DNA of 64,000 nucleotides from Pararhodospirillum oryzae (GCF_007992075.1 NZ_BJZO01000005.1:1-64000), one strand, 5' to 3'. Shown: positions 1 through 7,684, counted from the first letter of the stretch. Program-made: numbers and translations. The notes: generated from the sequence alone by a model not told the origin.

Positions 1-22
1 GTTTCGACAAGGACTCGCTTCG

Positions 23-1294
23 ATGCATGATCTGAAAGCCATTCGCGACAACCCCGAGGCCTTCGACCGCGCCCTGGCCCGGCGGGGCATGGAACCGGCG
101 TCGGCCGGGATCCTGGCCCTGGACCAGGAGCGTCGGGCCGCCCAGACCGCGCTCAACGACATGCAGGCCCGGCGCAACGATGTGTCGCGGCGCATCGGCG
201 AGATTCGCAAGGCCGGGGGCTCGGCCGAGGCGGAAGCCAGCGAGGTCGCGGCCTTGAAGGCGCGCATGGCCGAGGTCGAGGAGCAGGCGCGGCGCGTGGG
301 CGAGGACCTGGACGCCCGGCTGATGAGCCTGCCCAACACGCTGGACGACACGGTGCCCGACGGCCCCGACGAAACCGCGAACGTCGAGGTCCGCCGCTGG
401 GGCACGCCCCGGACGTTTGATTTCCCGGTTCTGGATCACGTGGACCTGGGGGGCCGGCTGGGCGGCATGGATTTCGAGGCGGCGGCCCGCCTGTCGGGGG
501 CGCGCTTCGTGGTGCTGCGTGGTCAGGTGGCCCGCCTGGAGCGCGCCCTGGCCCAGTTCATGCTGGACCTGCACACCACCGAGCACGGCTACACCGAAAC
601 CTGGACGCCGGCCCTGGTGCGCGAGCCGGCCTTGCTGGGCACCGGCCAGTTGCCCAAGTTCGCCGAGGATCTGTTCAAGCTGGAGCAGGGCTATTACCTG
701 ATCCCCACCGCCGAGGTCACCTTGACCAATCTGGTGGCTGGCCAGATCGTGGGCGCCTCCACCTTGCCCTTGCGCATGACCGGCCTCACCCAGTGCTTTA
801 GGGCCGAGGCGGGGGCCGCCGGGCGTGATACCCGGGGCATGATCCGCCAGCATCAGTTTGAAAAGGTCGAGATGGTCTCGATCGTCGCCCCCGAGGAGTC
901 GGAGGCCGAGCTGGAGCGCATGACCGCCTGCGCCGAGGCGGTGTTGCAGCGCCTGGAACTGCCCTATCGGGTGATGGCCCTGTGTTCGGGCGACATCGGT
1001 TTCGGGGCGCGGCGCACTTACGACCTGGAAGTCTGGCTGCCGGCCCAGAACACCTACCGCGAAATCTCGTCTTGCTCCAACACGGGTGATTTCCAGGCCC
1101 GGCGCATGAACGCCCGCTTCAAGGTGGAAGGCGAGAAGGGCACGCGCTTTGTCCACACCCTGAACGGCTCGGGGCTCGCGGTCGGGCGCTGCCTGGTCGC
1201 GGTTTTGGAAAACGGCCAGAACGCCGATGGCTCGGTCACCGTGCCGGCGGTCTTGCGCCCCTACATGGGTGGCCTTGAACGGATCGGAGGCTGA
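23..1294 (+). CDS. serS: Seryl-tRNA synthetase
   Basis: This cytoplasmic class II aminoacyl-tRNA synthetase charges tRNA-Ser (and tRNA-Sec where present) with serine using ATP. The 423-residue length is normal for bacterial SerRS. Residues about 30-100 are a charged helical region matching the antiparallel coiled-coil tRNA-binding arm. The class II motif 2 region ([14 protein letters not shown], about residues 268-281) and motif 3 ([16 protein letters not shown], about 384-399) are intact. The start is preceded by an AAGGA about nine bases upstream. surE follows after five bases, so the two are probably cotranscribed. Nothing unusual was seen. Confidence 0.97.
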   Translation: MHDLKAIRDNPEAFDRALARRGMEPASAGILALDQERRAAQTALNDMQARRNDVSRRIGEIRKAGGSAEAEASEVAALKARMAEVEEQARRVGEDLDARLMSLPNTLDDTVPDGPDETANVEVRRWGTPRTFDFPVLDHVDLGGRLGGMDFEAAARLSGARFVVLRGQVARLERALAQFMLDLHTTEHGYTETWTPALVREPALLGTGQLPKFAEDLFKLEQGYYLIPTAEVTLTNLVAGQIVGASTLPLRMTGLTQCFRAEAGAAGRDTRGMIRQHQFEKVEMVSIVAPEESEAELERMTACAEAVLQRLELPYRVMALCSGDIGFGARRTYDLEVWLPAQNTYREISSCSNTGDFQARRMNARFKVEGEKGTRFVHTLNGSGLAVGRCLVAVLENGQNADGSVTVPAVLRPYMGGLERIGG

Positions 1295-1299
1295 CGGCC

Positions 1300-2079
1300 A
1301 TGTTTCCCCCCCTGACCGACCTGGGGTCGGCGCGCATCCTGGTTTCCAACGACGATGGCATCGACGCCGAGGGCCTGGCGCTTCTGGAGCGCGTGGCCCG
1401 CACGCTGTCAAACGATGTGTGGGTGGTGGCGCCCGAGCGCGAGCGCAGCGGCGCCGGGCACGCCTTGACCCTGCACGATCCCTTGCGCCTGATCCGGCAC
1501 GGGGAACGCCGCTTCGCCGTCAGCGGAACCCCCACCGACTGCGTGCTGGTGGCGGTCAATCACCTGCTGAAGGACCGCGCGCCCGATCTGGTGCTGTCGG
1601 GGATCAATCGGGGGGGGAACCTGGGCGAGGATGTCCACTATTCGGGCACGGTCGCGGCCGCCCTGGAAGGCACCTTGCTGGGCTTTCGCGCCATCGCGCT
1701 GTCGCAGGTGATCGAGGGCACCCCGCCCCAGCCCTTCGCCGCCGCCGAGGCCCTGGCCCCCGATCTGATCCGGCGCGCCTGCGCCCGGCCGTGGGCGCGC
1801 AACGTGCTGATCAACGTCAACTTCCCCTCGTGCGCGCCGGAGGCGGTGGCCGGGGTCGAGCTGGTCCGCCAGGGCAAGCGCAAGATCGGCGACCAGATCC
1901 AGGAGCGGTTCGATCCGCGCGGGCGCCCGTACATGTGGATCGGCCCCCAGCGCAACGAGGACCGCTTCGCTGTCGGCACCGATCTGGAAGCCGTGTGCCG
2001 CAACGTGGTGACGGTGACGCCCTTGGGCGTGGACATGACCCACGAGGCCACGCTGGCCAGCCTGGCCGGCGCTTTTTGA
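1300..2079 (+). CDS. surE: 5'/3'-nucleotidase SurE
   Basis: SurE is a metal-dependent phosphatase that removes phosphate from nucleoside 5'- and 3'-monophosphates, with a role in stationary-phase survival. The protein is 259 residues, the usual size. The metal-binding N-terminal motif SNDDGIDAEGL (Asp18, Asp19) and the family signature SGINRGGNLGEDVHYSGT (about residues 101-118) are both intact. It lies five bases after serS, a linkage often seen in Alphaproteobacteria, where surE is commonly followed by pcm and a LytM-type gene. Here that continuation is missing and the next gene is an opposing AraC regulator. Confidence 0.96.
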   Translation: MFPPLTDLGSARILVSNDDGIDAEGLALLERVARTLSNDVWVVAPERERSGAGHALTLHDPLRLIRHGERRFAVSGTPTDCVLVAVNHLLKDRAPDLVLSGINRGGNLGEDVHYSGTVAAALEGTLLGFRAIALSQVIEGTPPQPFAAAEALAPDLIRRACARPWARNVLINVNFPSCAPEAVAGVELVRQGKRKIGDQIQERFDPRGRPYMWIGPQRNEDRFAVGTDLEAVCRNVVTVTPLGVDMTHEATLASLAGAF

Positions 2080-2154
2080 TCCGCTGCCCTTCCTGGCGGG
2101 GGCGGGGCCTGGCACGGTCCCGCCTCCTTGGGGAGGCACGCGGCCGGCGCGCCC

Positions 2155-2955
2155 TCATGCCGGGGGCGTGCCGCCCGGGTCGCCTTGCGCCTGGGCCCGG
2201 TAGGCCGACGGCGTGGTGCCCAGGCGGCGCTTGAACGAGGTGGAAAAGGCGGCCGGCGCGTCGTAGCCCAGATCCAGGGCCACGGCGGTGACGGAGTCGC
2301 CCTGGGCGAGGCGGGGCAGGGCGGCCAGCAGGCAGGCTTGCTGACGCCAGGCGCCAAAGCTCATGCCGGTTTCGCGGCGAAAGGCGCGGGTGAACGCGCG
2401 TCGTTCCAGGCCCAGGGCCGTGCTCCAGGCCTCGATGGTCACGTTGATCCGGGGCGCGGCGAGGTAGGCCGTGCACAAGCGCCCCAGGGCCCGCGAGCGG
2501 GGAAAGGGGAGGGTCAGCGGTACCGTCGGCGCCCGGTCGACCTCGGCCGCCAGCAGGCGCATGACCAGCCCGTCGCGCCCCCCTTCGTCGTACTCAGCGG
2601 GAAGGTCCACGGCGGCCCCGATCAGCGCGTCGAGAAGGGGCGCGATCTCCAGCACCTCGCACCCCGGGCCCCGGTTCGGGCACAAGCCGGGATCGAACCA
2701 CATGTTGCACGCCCGGCTGCCCGGGCGCAGGTGGACCGCGTGGGTCACGCCCTCGGGGATCCACACCCCGCGCCCGGGCGGGGCCACCCACGCGCCTTCG
2801 CGCGTGTCCACGCTGATCACCCCGGCCAGGGCGTGAAACAGCTGCGCCCTCTGATGGTGATGGGCGGGCCGCAGCGCCCCCGTGGGGTGATGATTCGCGA
2901 TCGCGATCACCGGGCGCGCCACGGCCTGGTAGGTGTCGTAGGAAGCGTTGCGCAT
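2155..2955 (-). CDS. AraC-family transcriptional regulator with cupin-like sensor domain
   Basis: The roughly 266-residue protein has an N-terminal His-rich cupin-like region (HHHQRAQL, GVWIPEGVTHAVHL) followed by a C-terminal AraC/XylS DNA-binding domain. The second helix-turn-helix is clear (DSVTAVALDLGYDAPAAFSTSFKRRLGTTPSAYR). I chose the ATG at 2955 (MRNASYDTY). An in-frame ATG 12 codons upstream would run into the intergenic operator-like repeats. It is divergent from the MFS pump at 3090 and is its likely regulator. The inducing ligand cannot be told from sequence. Confidence 0.88.
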   Translation of the reverse strand: MRNASYDTYQAVARPVIAIANHHPTGALRPAHHHQRAQLFHALAGVISVDTREGAWVAPPGRGVWIPEGVTHAVHLRPGSRACNMWFDPGLCPNRGPGCEVLEIAPLLDALIGAAVDLPAEYDEGGRDGLVMRLLAAEVDRAPTVPLTLPFPRSRALGRLCTAYLAAPRINVTIEAWSTALGLERRAFTRAFRRETGMSFGAWRQQACLLAALPRLAQGDSVTAVALDLGYDAPAAFSTSFKRRLGTTPSAYRAQAQGDPGGTPPA

Positions 2956-2961
2956 TTTTGT

Positions 2962-2996
2962 CCCACTCGCGAAAGGGCAGGCCCCACCCACGAAAG
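2962..2996. promoter_or_regulatory. Candidate AraC-type direct-repeat operator
   Basis: Two near-identical 14-bp half-sites, CCCACTCGCGAAAG (2962-2975) and CCCACCCACGAAAG (2983-2996), match at 12 of 14 positions. They lie 21 bp apart, about two helical turns, between the divergent AraC regulator and the MFS transporter. Direct repeats about 21 bp apart are the usual layout for AraC-family binding. The functional assignment is inferred from position and spacing only. Confidence 0.4.
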
Positions 2997-3089
2997 CAGG
3001 ACGCGGCCGGCTCGTCTAGACTGCCTGAAGGAAAGGAGGGGCCCCGCCTTTCCTTCCCGATCTCCCTTCCCGTGCCGAGAGTCCCCCTC

Positions 3090-4487
3090 ATGACCGCCCT
3101 TGCCCCGACGGCCGGTGTGCCGCCTGCTTCGTCCGCGTCCGTTTCCCTTGAGCCGGCGGGACTGCCGCCCCGCTCCCGGCTCGCCGTCAGTTTGTGCATT
3201 TTGTGTGGCGTGGCCCTGATGAGCCTGGATAGCGCCATTGCCACCCTGGCCCTGCCCACGCTGTCGCAGGAGCTGGCGGCATCCAAGGCGGCCACGGTGT
3301 GGGTGGTCAACGGCTATCAGGTGGGCACCGCCGTGTGCCTGCTGCCGGCGGCGGCCTTGGGCGAGATCCTGGGGTTGCGCCGGGTTTACTCCTTCGGGCT
3401 GCTGCTGTTCACCGCAGCGTCGCTGGCGTGCGCGCTGTCGGGGTCGCTCGGCTGGCTGATCGCCGCCCGGGTGGTGCAGGGCGTGGGGGGCGCCTGCCTG
3501 GCCGCCGTGGGGCCGGCCATGATCCGCCACATCTTCCCCCGTTCCATGATCGGGCGCGGGCTTGCGATGATTGCCATGGTGGTGGCGGTGTCCGGGGCCG
3601 CCGGGCCGTCCATCGGCGCCCTGGTGCTGGAGGTGGCCTCCTGGCCGTGGCTGTTCCTGGTCAATCTGCCGATCGGGGTTCTGGCCCTGGTGCTGTTCTG
3701 GGTCCTGGCCCCGGCCCCGCCCGCCACCCCGCGCCCGTTCGATTTCGTTGGAGCCGTGCTCAGCGCCGTTTCCCTGGGCCTGGTGGTGGTGGGTGTCGAT
3801 GGCCTGGGCCGGGTGGAAACCGCCTGGGCGGTGGGGGCAATCGTGGCCGGGCTGGTCGGGCTGGCCGGATTGATCGCTCAGCAATCCCGGCGATCCGACC
3901 CCTTGGTTCCCCTGGATCTGCTGGCCATTCCCCTTTTCGCCCTGTCCATCGTCACCTCGATGTGCTCGTATGCCGCGCAGATCCTGGCCTATGTCTCGTT
4001 GCCGTTCCTGCTGCAAGGACTGATGGGCAAGTCGGCCCTGGCCACCGGCCTTCTGGTCACGCCGTGGCCGTTGATGGTGGCCGTGGCCGCGCCCCTGGCC
4101 GGGCGTCTTAGTGCCCGCTGGCCGGCGTCGGTCCTGAGCAGCCTGGGCCTGGGCACCCTGGCCCTGGGGCTGGCCTTGCTGGCCACCTTGCCCGGGCACC
4201 CCTCCGACGTGGATATTGTCTGGCGCATGGCGCTTTGCGGGCTGGGCTTCGGCTTTTTCCAGACCCCCAACAACGCGACCTTGATGACGGCCGGGCCGGT
4301 GCGCCGCTCGGGGGCGGCGGGGGGCATGCTGGCGGTGGCGCGGGTGTCGGGCTGGTGCGCCGGCTCCACGATCGTGGCCCTGCTGCTGGCCGGGGCCGGT
4401 CCCGGGGCGCCCGTGTGGTGCCTGGGCGTGGCGGCGGGGCTGGCGGGCGTGGGCGCCCTGGTCAGCGTGTCGCGCGCCCGGGTGTAG
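3090..4487 (+). CDS. MFS efflux transporter, DHA2 (EmrB/QacA-type) family
   Basis: This inner-membrane proton-coupled drug/H+ antiporter of the 14-helix DHA2 group has 465 residues. The ATG at 3090 (MTALAPTAG) is preferred because the 44 in-frame codons upstream are charged and unlike a transporter N-terminus. Family motifs include LDSAIATLALPTL in helix 1, WVVNGYQVG in helix 2, the motif-A-like loop LGEILGLRRVYSFG, and the motif C region GAAGPSIGALV. It is divergent from an AraC regulator. No membrane-fusion partner (EmrA-like) or outer-membrane channel gene is adjacent, so the pump may act alone. The substrate is unknown. Confidence 0.9.
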   Translation: MTALAPTAGVPPASSASVSLEPAGLPPRSRLAVSLCILCGVALMSLDSAIATLALPTLSQELAASKAATVWVVNGYQVGTAVCLLPAAALGEILGLRRVYSFGLLLFTAASLACALSGSLGWLIAARVVQGVGGACLAAVGPAMIRHIFPRSMIGRGLAMIAMVVAVSGAAGPSIGALVLEVASWPWLFLVNLPIGVLALVLFWVLAPAPPATPRPFDFVGAVLSAVSLGLVVVGVDGLGRVETAWAVGAIVAGLVGLAGLIAQQSRRSDPLVPLDLLAIPLFALSIVTSMCSYAAQILAYVSLPFLLQGLMGKSALATGLLVTPWPLMVAVAAPLAGRLSARWPASVLSSLGLGTLALGLALLATLPGHPSDVDIVWRMALCGLGFGFFQTPNNATLMTAGPVRRSGAAGGMLAVARVSGWCAGSTIVALLLAGAGPGAPVWCLGVAAGLAGVGALVSVSRARV

Positions 4488-4498
4488 GAATGGGGAGT

Positions 4499-4532
4499 GC
4501 CTCCGGCCCCCTGTGCGGAAGGGGCCGGAGGC
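4499..4532 (+). terminator. Terminator-like hairpin after the MFS gene
   Basis: A perfect 12-bp stem (GCCTCCGGCCCC / GGGGCCGGAGGC) with a 10-base loop lies 11 bases after the MFS stop codon. No U-tract follows, so it may block or stabilise the transcript end rather than act as a classical intrinsic terminator. It could serve both strands, since metQ ends convergently downstream. Confidence 0.5.
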
Positions 4533-4544
4533 CTTCAGGGGGGC

Positions 4545-4662
4545 TGGAGCCTCTCCGTTTCACCTTGAAACAGACAGGCTCCGGATTCCTTTGCTTGAGT
4601 TTGTCTCTTCGGGAAAAGCGCTGCCCACTTTTACCGGACAAACTCCAGGGCACGGCAAGGCA
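4545..4662. repeat. Alphaproteobacterial intergenic repeat (GGGAAAAG...CCACTTTT...CAAACTC type)
   Basis: The segment contains CGGGAAAAGCGCTGCCCACTTTTACCGGACAAACTC and an upstream part (CGTTTCACCTTGAAACAGACAGGCTCCGG as two adjacent blocks). It is clearly related to the elements ending at 10346 and 44140. GGAAAAG and CACTTTT form short dyads. Non-coding repeats of this type are common between genes in Alphaproteobacteria. This copy separates the convergent MFS and metQ genes. The boundaries are approximate. Confidence 0.6.
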
Positions 4663-4679
4663 AGGGAGAGGACGCCCGC

Positions 4680-5582
4680 TTACCAAGCCGGCAGGATGGC
4701 CCCCTTGAAGTGGGTTTCGATGAACGCCTGCACCTCGGGCGACTGGTAGGAAGCGACCAGAAGTTTCAGGTCGGCGCGATCCACATCCCCGGCCCGGGCG
4801 GCGATGAAATTGCCATAGGGGTTGCCGACGCGCGGTTCCTGGGCGATGGCGTCGGTGGCGGGATGCAAGCCGGCATCGACGGCGTAGCCCGTGTTGATGA
4901 CGGCGGCGTCAAGGTCCCCCAGCGCGCGCGGCAGTTGGGCGGCTTCCAGTTCAAGGATTTTCAGGTTTTTCGGGTTGCTCGTGATGTCGAGCGGACTGGC
5001 CGCGCTGCCCTTGGTGTCGCGCAGCGTAAGAAGCCCGGCACTCGCCAGCAGCCGGAGCGCCCGGTCGCCGTTCGAGGGATCGTTGGGGATCCCGATCCGG
5101 GCGCCTTCCTTCAGGTCGGCCACGCTTTTCACGCTTTTCGTGTAAAGACCGATGGGCTCAACGATCGTAAAGCCGATGGGCACGATCTTGTATCCCCGCG
5201 CGGCGATCTGCGAGTCCAGGTAGGGCTTGTGCTGGAAGGCGTTGGCGTCAAGCTCGCCCGCGTTCAGCGCCTCGTTGGGCAAGGCGTAGTCGGTAAAGGG
5301 GATCAGCTCGACGGCAAGCCCTTTCGAGGCGGCAACCTTCTGGACAACCTCGGCGATTTGTTCCTCGGCCCCGGCCATCACGCCCAGCTTGAGGGGCTGG
5401 GCCGCGAAGGAGGGGGTCCCCAGGCTCAGCGCCAGGGCACCGGCGGCCAGGGACAACAGCGCGCGCCGTCCCAGCCGCGCGAAAGGCGCGTGTCGTTCAA
5501 GCCGCGCGAAAGGCGCGTGTCGTTCAAGCCGCGCGAAAGGGGTGTTTCGATTGAACAGCGCAACCCGCAGGGAAAAGCTCAT
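4680..5582 (-). CDS. metQ: MetQ/NlpA-family ABC transporter substrate-binding protein
   Basis: This periplasmic binding protein of the NlpA family takes D/L-methionine or a related sulfur compound. The 300-residue precursor starts at the ATG at 5582; reading further upstream gives only low-complexity Pro/Arg sequence. The mature part begins about AQPLKLGVMAG and keeps family features such as NAFQHKPYLDSQ and AAVINTGYAVDAG. There is no lipobox cysteine, so it is probably secreted rather than a lipoprotein. The signal peptide n-region is lengthened by three copies of a nine-residue repeat (HAPFARLER-type). No metN or metI lies nearby, so the ATPase and permease must be elsewhere. It follows a 64-residue gene and a Cys-rich leader peptide. 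The ligand is uncertain. Confidence 0.85.
   Translation of the reverse strand: MSFSLRVALFNRNTPFARLERHAPFARLERHAPFARLGRRALLSLAAGALALSLGTPSFAAQPLKLGVMAGAEEQIAEVVQKVAASKGLAVELIPFTDYALPNEALNAGELDANAFQHKPYLDSQIAARGYKIVPIGFTIVEPIGLYTKSVKSVADLKEGARIGIPNDPSNGDRALRLLASAGLLTLRDTKGSAASPLDITSNPKNLKILELEAAQLPRALGDLDAAVINTGYAVDAGLHPATDAIAQEPRVGNPYGNFIAARAGDVDRADLKLLVASYQSPEVQAFIETHFKGAILPAW
5473..5553. repeat. Three 27-bp tandem repeats in the metQ signal-peptide region
   Basis: Two copies of a 27-bp unit are identical (5473-5499 and 5500-5526). The third (5527-5553) is diverged in its second half. The unit encodes APFARLERH on the minus strand, so the array is in frame and adds positively charged blocks before the hydrophobic core of the signal peptide. 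Perfect identity of two copies suggests recent slippage. Confidence 0.85.
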
Positions 5583-5679
5583 GATATCCGTGTTCCTTCG
5601 TCGTTTCGGTCTGTGAGGCTGGATGGGTGGCGCCGGATCCGGGGGCCGGATGCGCGTGGCCCCCGGAACAGGCGTTCCG

Positions 5680-5874
5680 TCAGGCGGGGGCGCCGCGGGC
5701 GGCGAGAACCCGCCGGGCCGCGCGCTCGGCGTGATCGACCCGCCGGTAAATCCGCCGGTCCATGTCCTTGAACGTCCAGTCGGACGCAAAGAACGTAAAG
5801 CCGCCCCGCTCGGCGACGACAATGCCAGCCGACCGGCCGGCGACTTCGATGATAAAGGCGTTGTGATGGGTCAT
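5680..5874 (-). CDS. Small hypothetical protein (64 aa) upstream of metQ
   Basis: The predicted protein of 64 residues (MTHHNAFIIEVAGRSAGIVV...) has a beta-rich N-terminal half with a GIVVAERGGFTFFASDWTF core and a basic helical C-terminus (HAERAARRVLAARG). The start at 5874 has a strong Shine-Dalgarno GGGGGAG about nine bases upstream; an ATG ten codons earlier lacks one. It lies between the cysteine-rich leader peptide and metQ, all in the same direction, and is probably cotranscribed with them. I recognise the general look of small uncharacterised alphaproteobacterial proteins but no function. A role in sulfur or cysteine sensing is only suggested by context. Confidence 0.7.
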   Translation of the reverse strand: MTHHNAFIIEVAGRSAGIVVAERGGFTFFASDWTFKDMDRRIYRRVDHAERAARRVLAARGAPA

Positions 5875-5888
5875 GGCACTGTGCTCCC

Positions 5889-5927
5889 CCCAGTCGCCGT
5901 GCATCCAAGGCACCGGGACCGACTGGG
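5889..5927 (-). promoter_or_regulatory. Hairpin touching the ribosome-binding site of the 64-aa gene
   Basis: On the minus strand CCCAGTCG (5920-5927) pairs perfectly with CGACTGGG (5889-5896). The 3' arm runs directly into the GGGGGAG Shine-Dalgarno sequence of the gene starting at 5874. Such a stem could restrict ribosome access. A GGACTG near the end of the upstream cysteine-rich ORF can pair with CAGTC of the 5' arm, giving a possible alternative fold. The pairing is visible in the sequence; regulation is inferred. Confidence 0.4.
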
Positions 5928-5971
5928 CCACTAAAGGGCGAAACAGGGTGTTGGGATGAAGGTGTGGCGCG

Positions 5972-6079
5972 TCAGGCGCGACAACACAGTCCACAACGGC
6001 ACATGCACCGCATGACCAGGGACGAAAGGCCGGCAGAAAGCGGCGGTTCGACAAGCAGCACAGGGGAGGTGAAGAACAT
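5972..6079 (-). CDS. Cysteine-rich 35-aa leader peptide (candidate attenuator uORF)
   Basis: This short reading frame begins with ATG at 6079 after an AGGAAG Shine-Dalgarno six bases away and ends with TGA at 5972-5974. It encodes 35 residues. Its last 11 residues, RCMCRCGLCCR-A, contain five cysteines, all encoded by TGC or TGT. It lies 110 bases below a near-consensus promoter and 97 bases ahead of the 64-residue gene that precedes metQ. Clustered cysteine codons ahead of sulfur-related genes are the hallmark of cysteine-responsive leader peptides, described for example in mycobacteria. The peptide itself probably has no other function. Regulation is inferred from layout. Confidence 0.65.
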   Translation of the reverse strand: MFFTSPVLLVEPPLSAGLSSLVMRCMCRCGLCCRA

Positions 6080-6095
6080 TCCGGTCTTCCTTTTC

Positions 6096-6123
6096 AAAAA
6101 AGGGACCACGACCGGGATCGTGG
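6096..6123 (-). terminator. Intrinsic-terminator-like hairpin in the metQ leader
   Basis: On the minus strand CCACGA and TCGTGG form a 6-bp stem around a six-base loop, followed by TCCC and then TTTTTT (6096-6101). It sits inside the leader, between the promoter at 6199-6227 and the Cys-rich uORF, so it could be a premature terminator controlling read-through. No competing antiterminator is obvious. Confidence 0.5.
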
Positions 6124-6198
6124 CGCTTTAGCGTTTGGTTTCGCGGCGCAAGCTGCTGTCAAACGACCGCGGTTCCCCTTCCTTGAGGGAACGAGGGG

Positions 6199-6227
6199 AG
6201 CATAAAACGAGGAACAGGGGGTGTCAA
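6199..6227 (-). promoter_or_regulatory. Near-consensus sigma-70 promoter of the leader-metQ unit
   Basis: Read on the minus strand this is TTGACA (6222-6227), a 17-base spacer, and TATGCT (6199-6204). It is directed towards the Cys-rich leader, the 64-residue gene and metQ. The transcription start would be near 6190. An AT-rich stretch lies immediately upstream and could act as an UP-element. Confidence 0.65.
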
Positions 6228-6330
6228 CACGGATTCTACAAAATTCGTGTTGGTTGGTTTTGTGGTTTGTTCGTTCGTAGTGTGTTTTGTGAAATTAATT
6301 ACACAATAATTATGTGAAAATAGGGGGTGA
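6228..6330. other. AT-rich island between metQ leader promoter and serA terminator
   Basis: This block of about 100 bases is strongly AT-rich in an otherwise GC-rich genome, with runs such as GAAATTAATTACACAATAATTATG. It contains no credible gene. It directly precedes the strong minus-strand promoter, so it may be an UP-element or a regulator-binding region. It could also be a scar of inserted DNA. Confidence 0.45.
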
Positions 6331-6392
6331 TGCTTCGGCGCACGGCGTCGGGGGGCACGCGGCCCTCGAAAGGAAGGGCCCACGCGCGCATG

Positions 6393-6430
6393 AAAAAAGG
6401 GGGGGCCGGGGGATGTGCCCCAGCCCCCCC
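6393..6430 (-). terminator. Intrinsic terminator of serA
   Basis: On the minus strand, 19 bases after the serA stop, GGGGGGG-CT-GGGG pairs with CCCC(C)-GG-CCCCCCC around a CACAT loop. TTTTTT (6393-6398) follows directly. This is a textbook rho-independent terminator. Confidence 0.85.
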
Positions 6431-6448
6431 GTTCGGGTCGGAAAGAAC

Positions 6449-7684
6449 CTAGTTCAGGAAGCGGAAGCGCAAGGTGCCGGGGATGGCGGCCAGGGCCTTG
6501 CGGAAGCCCTCGCCAGCTTTCAGGTCCTTTTGCACGTCCACGACCACGTAGCCGACGTTGGGGTCGGTCATCAGGTACTGGCCGCTGATGTTGATCCCAT
6601 GGCGCGAGAACAGATCGTTGATCTGGCTCATCACGCCGGGGACGTTGCGGTGGATGTGCAAGAAGCGGGTGACATTGGACTGCTGGGGCAAGGCCACCTC
6701 GGGGAAGTTGACGGCGCCCAGGGTCGAGCCATCATCCGAGTACTTGACCAGCTTTTCCGCGACCTCGCGGCCGATGCCCGCCTGCGCTTCCTCGGTGGAA
6801 CCGCCGATGTGCGGGGTGAGCAGCACGTTGCGCAGGCCCCGCAGCGGGCTTTGGAACTCCTCGCGGGCCGAGGCCGGTTCCTTGGGGAAAACGTCGATGG
6901 CGGCGCCGGCCAGCTTGTCGCGCTTCAAGGCGTCGGCCAGGGCATCAATGTCCACCACCTTGCCCCGCGAGGCGTTGATCAGCATCGCGCCGTCGCGCAT
7001 GGCGGCGATCTGGTCGGCGCCGATCAGGCCCCGGGTTTCCGGGGTGTCGGGCACGTGCAGGCTGACCACGTCGGACGCCGCCAGCAACTCGTTCAGGCTT
7101 TCGCACGGGCGGGCGTTGCCGATGGCCAGCTTTTCAACGATATCGTAGTAGACCACGGTCATGCCCATGGACTCGGCCAGCACCGAGACCTGGGATCCGA
7201 TATGGCCATAGCCCACCAAGCCCAGGGTCTTGCCGCGCACCTCGTGGCTGCCGTCGGCCGACTTGTCCCATTCGCCGGCGTGGCAGCCCCACGAGCGGCG
7301 CGGGATGCCGCGCATCAGCATGACGGTTTCGGCGATCACCAGCTCGGCGACCGAACGGGTGTTGGAATAGGGCGCGTTGAACACCGGAATGCCGAGGGTC
7401 TCGGCGCATTCCAGGTCAACCTGATTGGTGCCAATGCAAAAACAGCCGACCGCCATCAGCTTTTCCGCCGCCTCGAAAATCGGGCGGGTCAACTGGGTGC
7501 GCGAGCGGATGCCGATCATGTGGGCGTCGCGAACCTTTTCCTTCAGCGCGTCGCCGTCCAGGGCCCCCTTCAGGTGCTCGATGTTGGAATAGCCCCGGTT
7601 GTGGAAATATTGCACGGCATTGTCGTGAATGTTTTCGAACAAGACGATACGAATCTTGTCCTTGGGCAGCGACAGATTGCTCAC
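6449..7684 (-). CDS. serA: D-3-phosphoglycerate dehydrogenase
   Basis: SerA catalyses the NAD-dependent oxidation of 3-phosphoglycerate, the first step of serine synthesis. The protein has 411 residues, matching the E. coli-type enzyme with a C-terminal ACT domain (GVMSQINDLFSRHGINISGQYL region) for serine feedback. The nucleotide-binding motif GLVGYGHIGSQ and the catalytic-domain motif LLTPHIGGSTEEAQ are intact. I chose the GTG at 7684 (MSNLSLPKDKIR) because a GAAGGA Shine-Dalgarno lies just upstream and the sequence before it is not protein-like. It is transcribed alone, with a strong terminator after it. Confidence 0.95.
   Translation of the reverse strand: MSNLSLPKDKIRIVLFENIHDNAVQYFHNRGYSNIEHLKGALDGDALKEKVRDAHMIGIRSRTQLTRPIFEAAEKLMAVGCFCIGTNQVDLECAETLGIPVFNAPYSNTRSVAELVIAETVMLMRGIPRRSWGCHAGEWDKSADGSHEVRGKTLGLVGYGHIGSQVSVLAESMGMTVVYYDIVEKLAIGNARPCESLNELLAASDVVSLHVPDTPETRGLIGADQIAAMRDGAMLINASRGKVVDIDALADALKRDKLAGAAIDVFPKEPASAREEFQSPLRGLRNVLLTPHIGGSTEEAQAGIGREVAEKLVKYSDDGSTLGAVNFPEVALPQQSNVTRFLHIHRNVPGVMSQINDLFSRHGINISGQYLMTDPNVGYVVVDVQKDLKAGEGFRKALAAIPGTLRFRFLN

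Noticed and set aside
6096-6190. SAM-type riboswitch in the metQ leader
   Set aside because: The leader has a CGCTAAAGCG stretch, but the conserved pseudoknot elements of the SAM-II or SAM/SAH classes could not be matched. The Cys-codon uORF is the better explanation.
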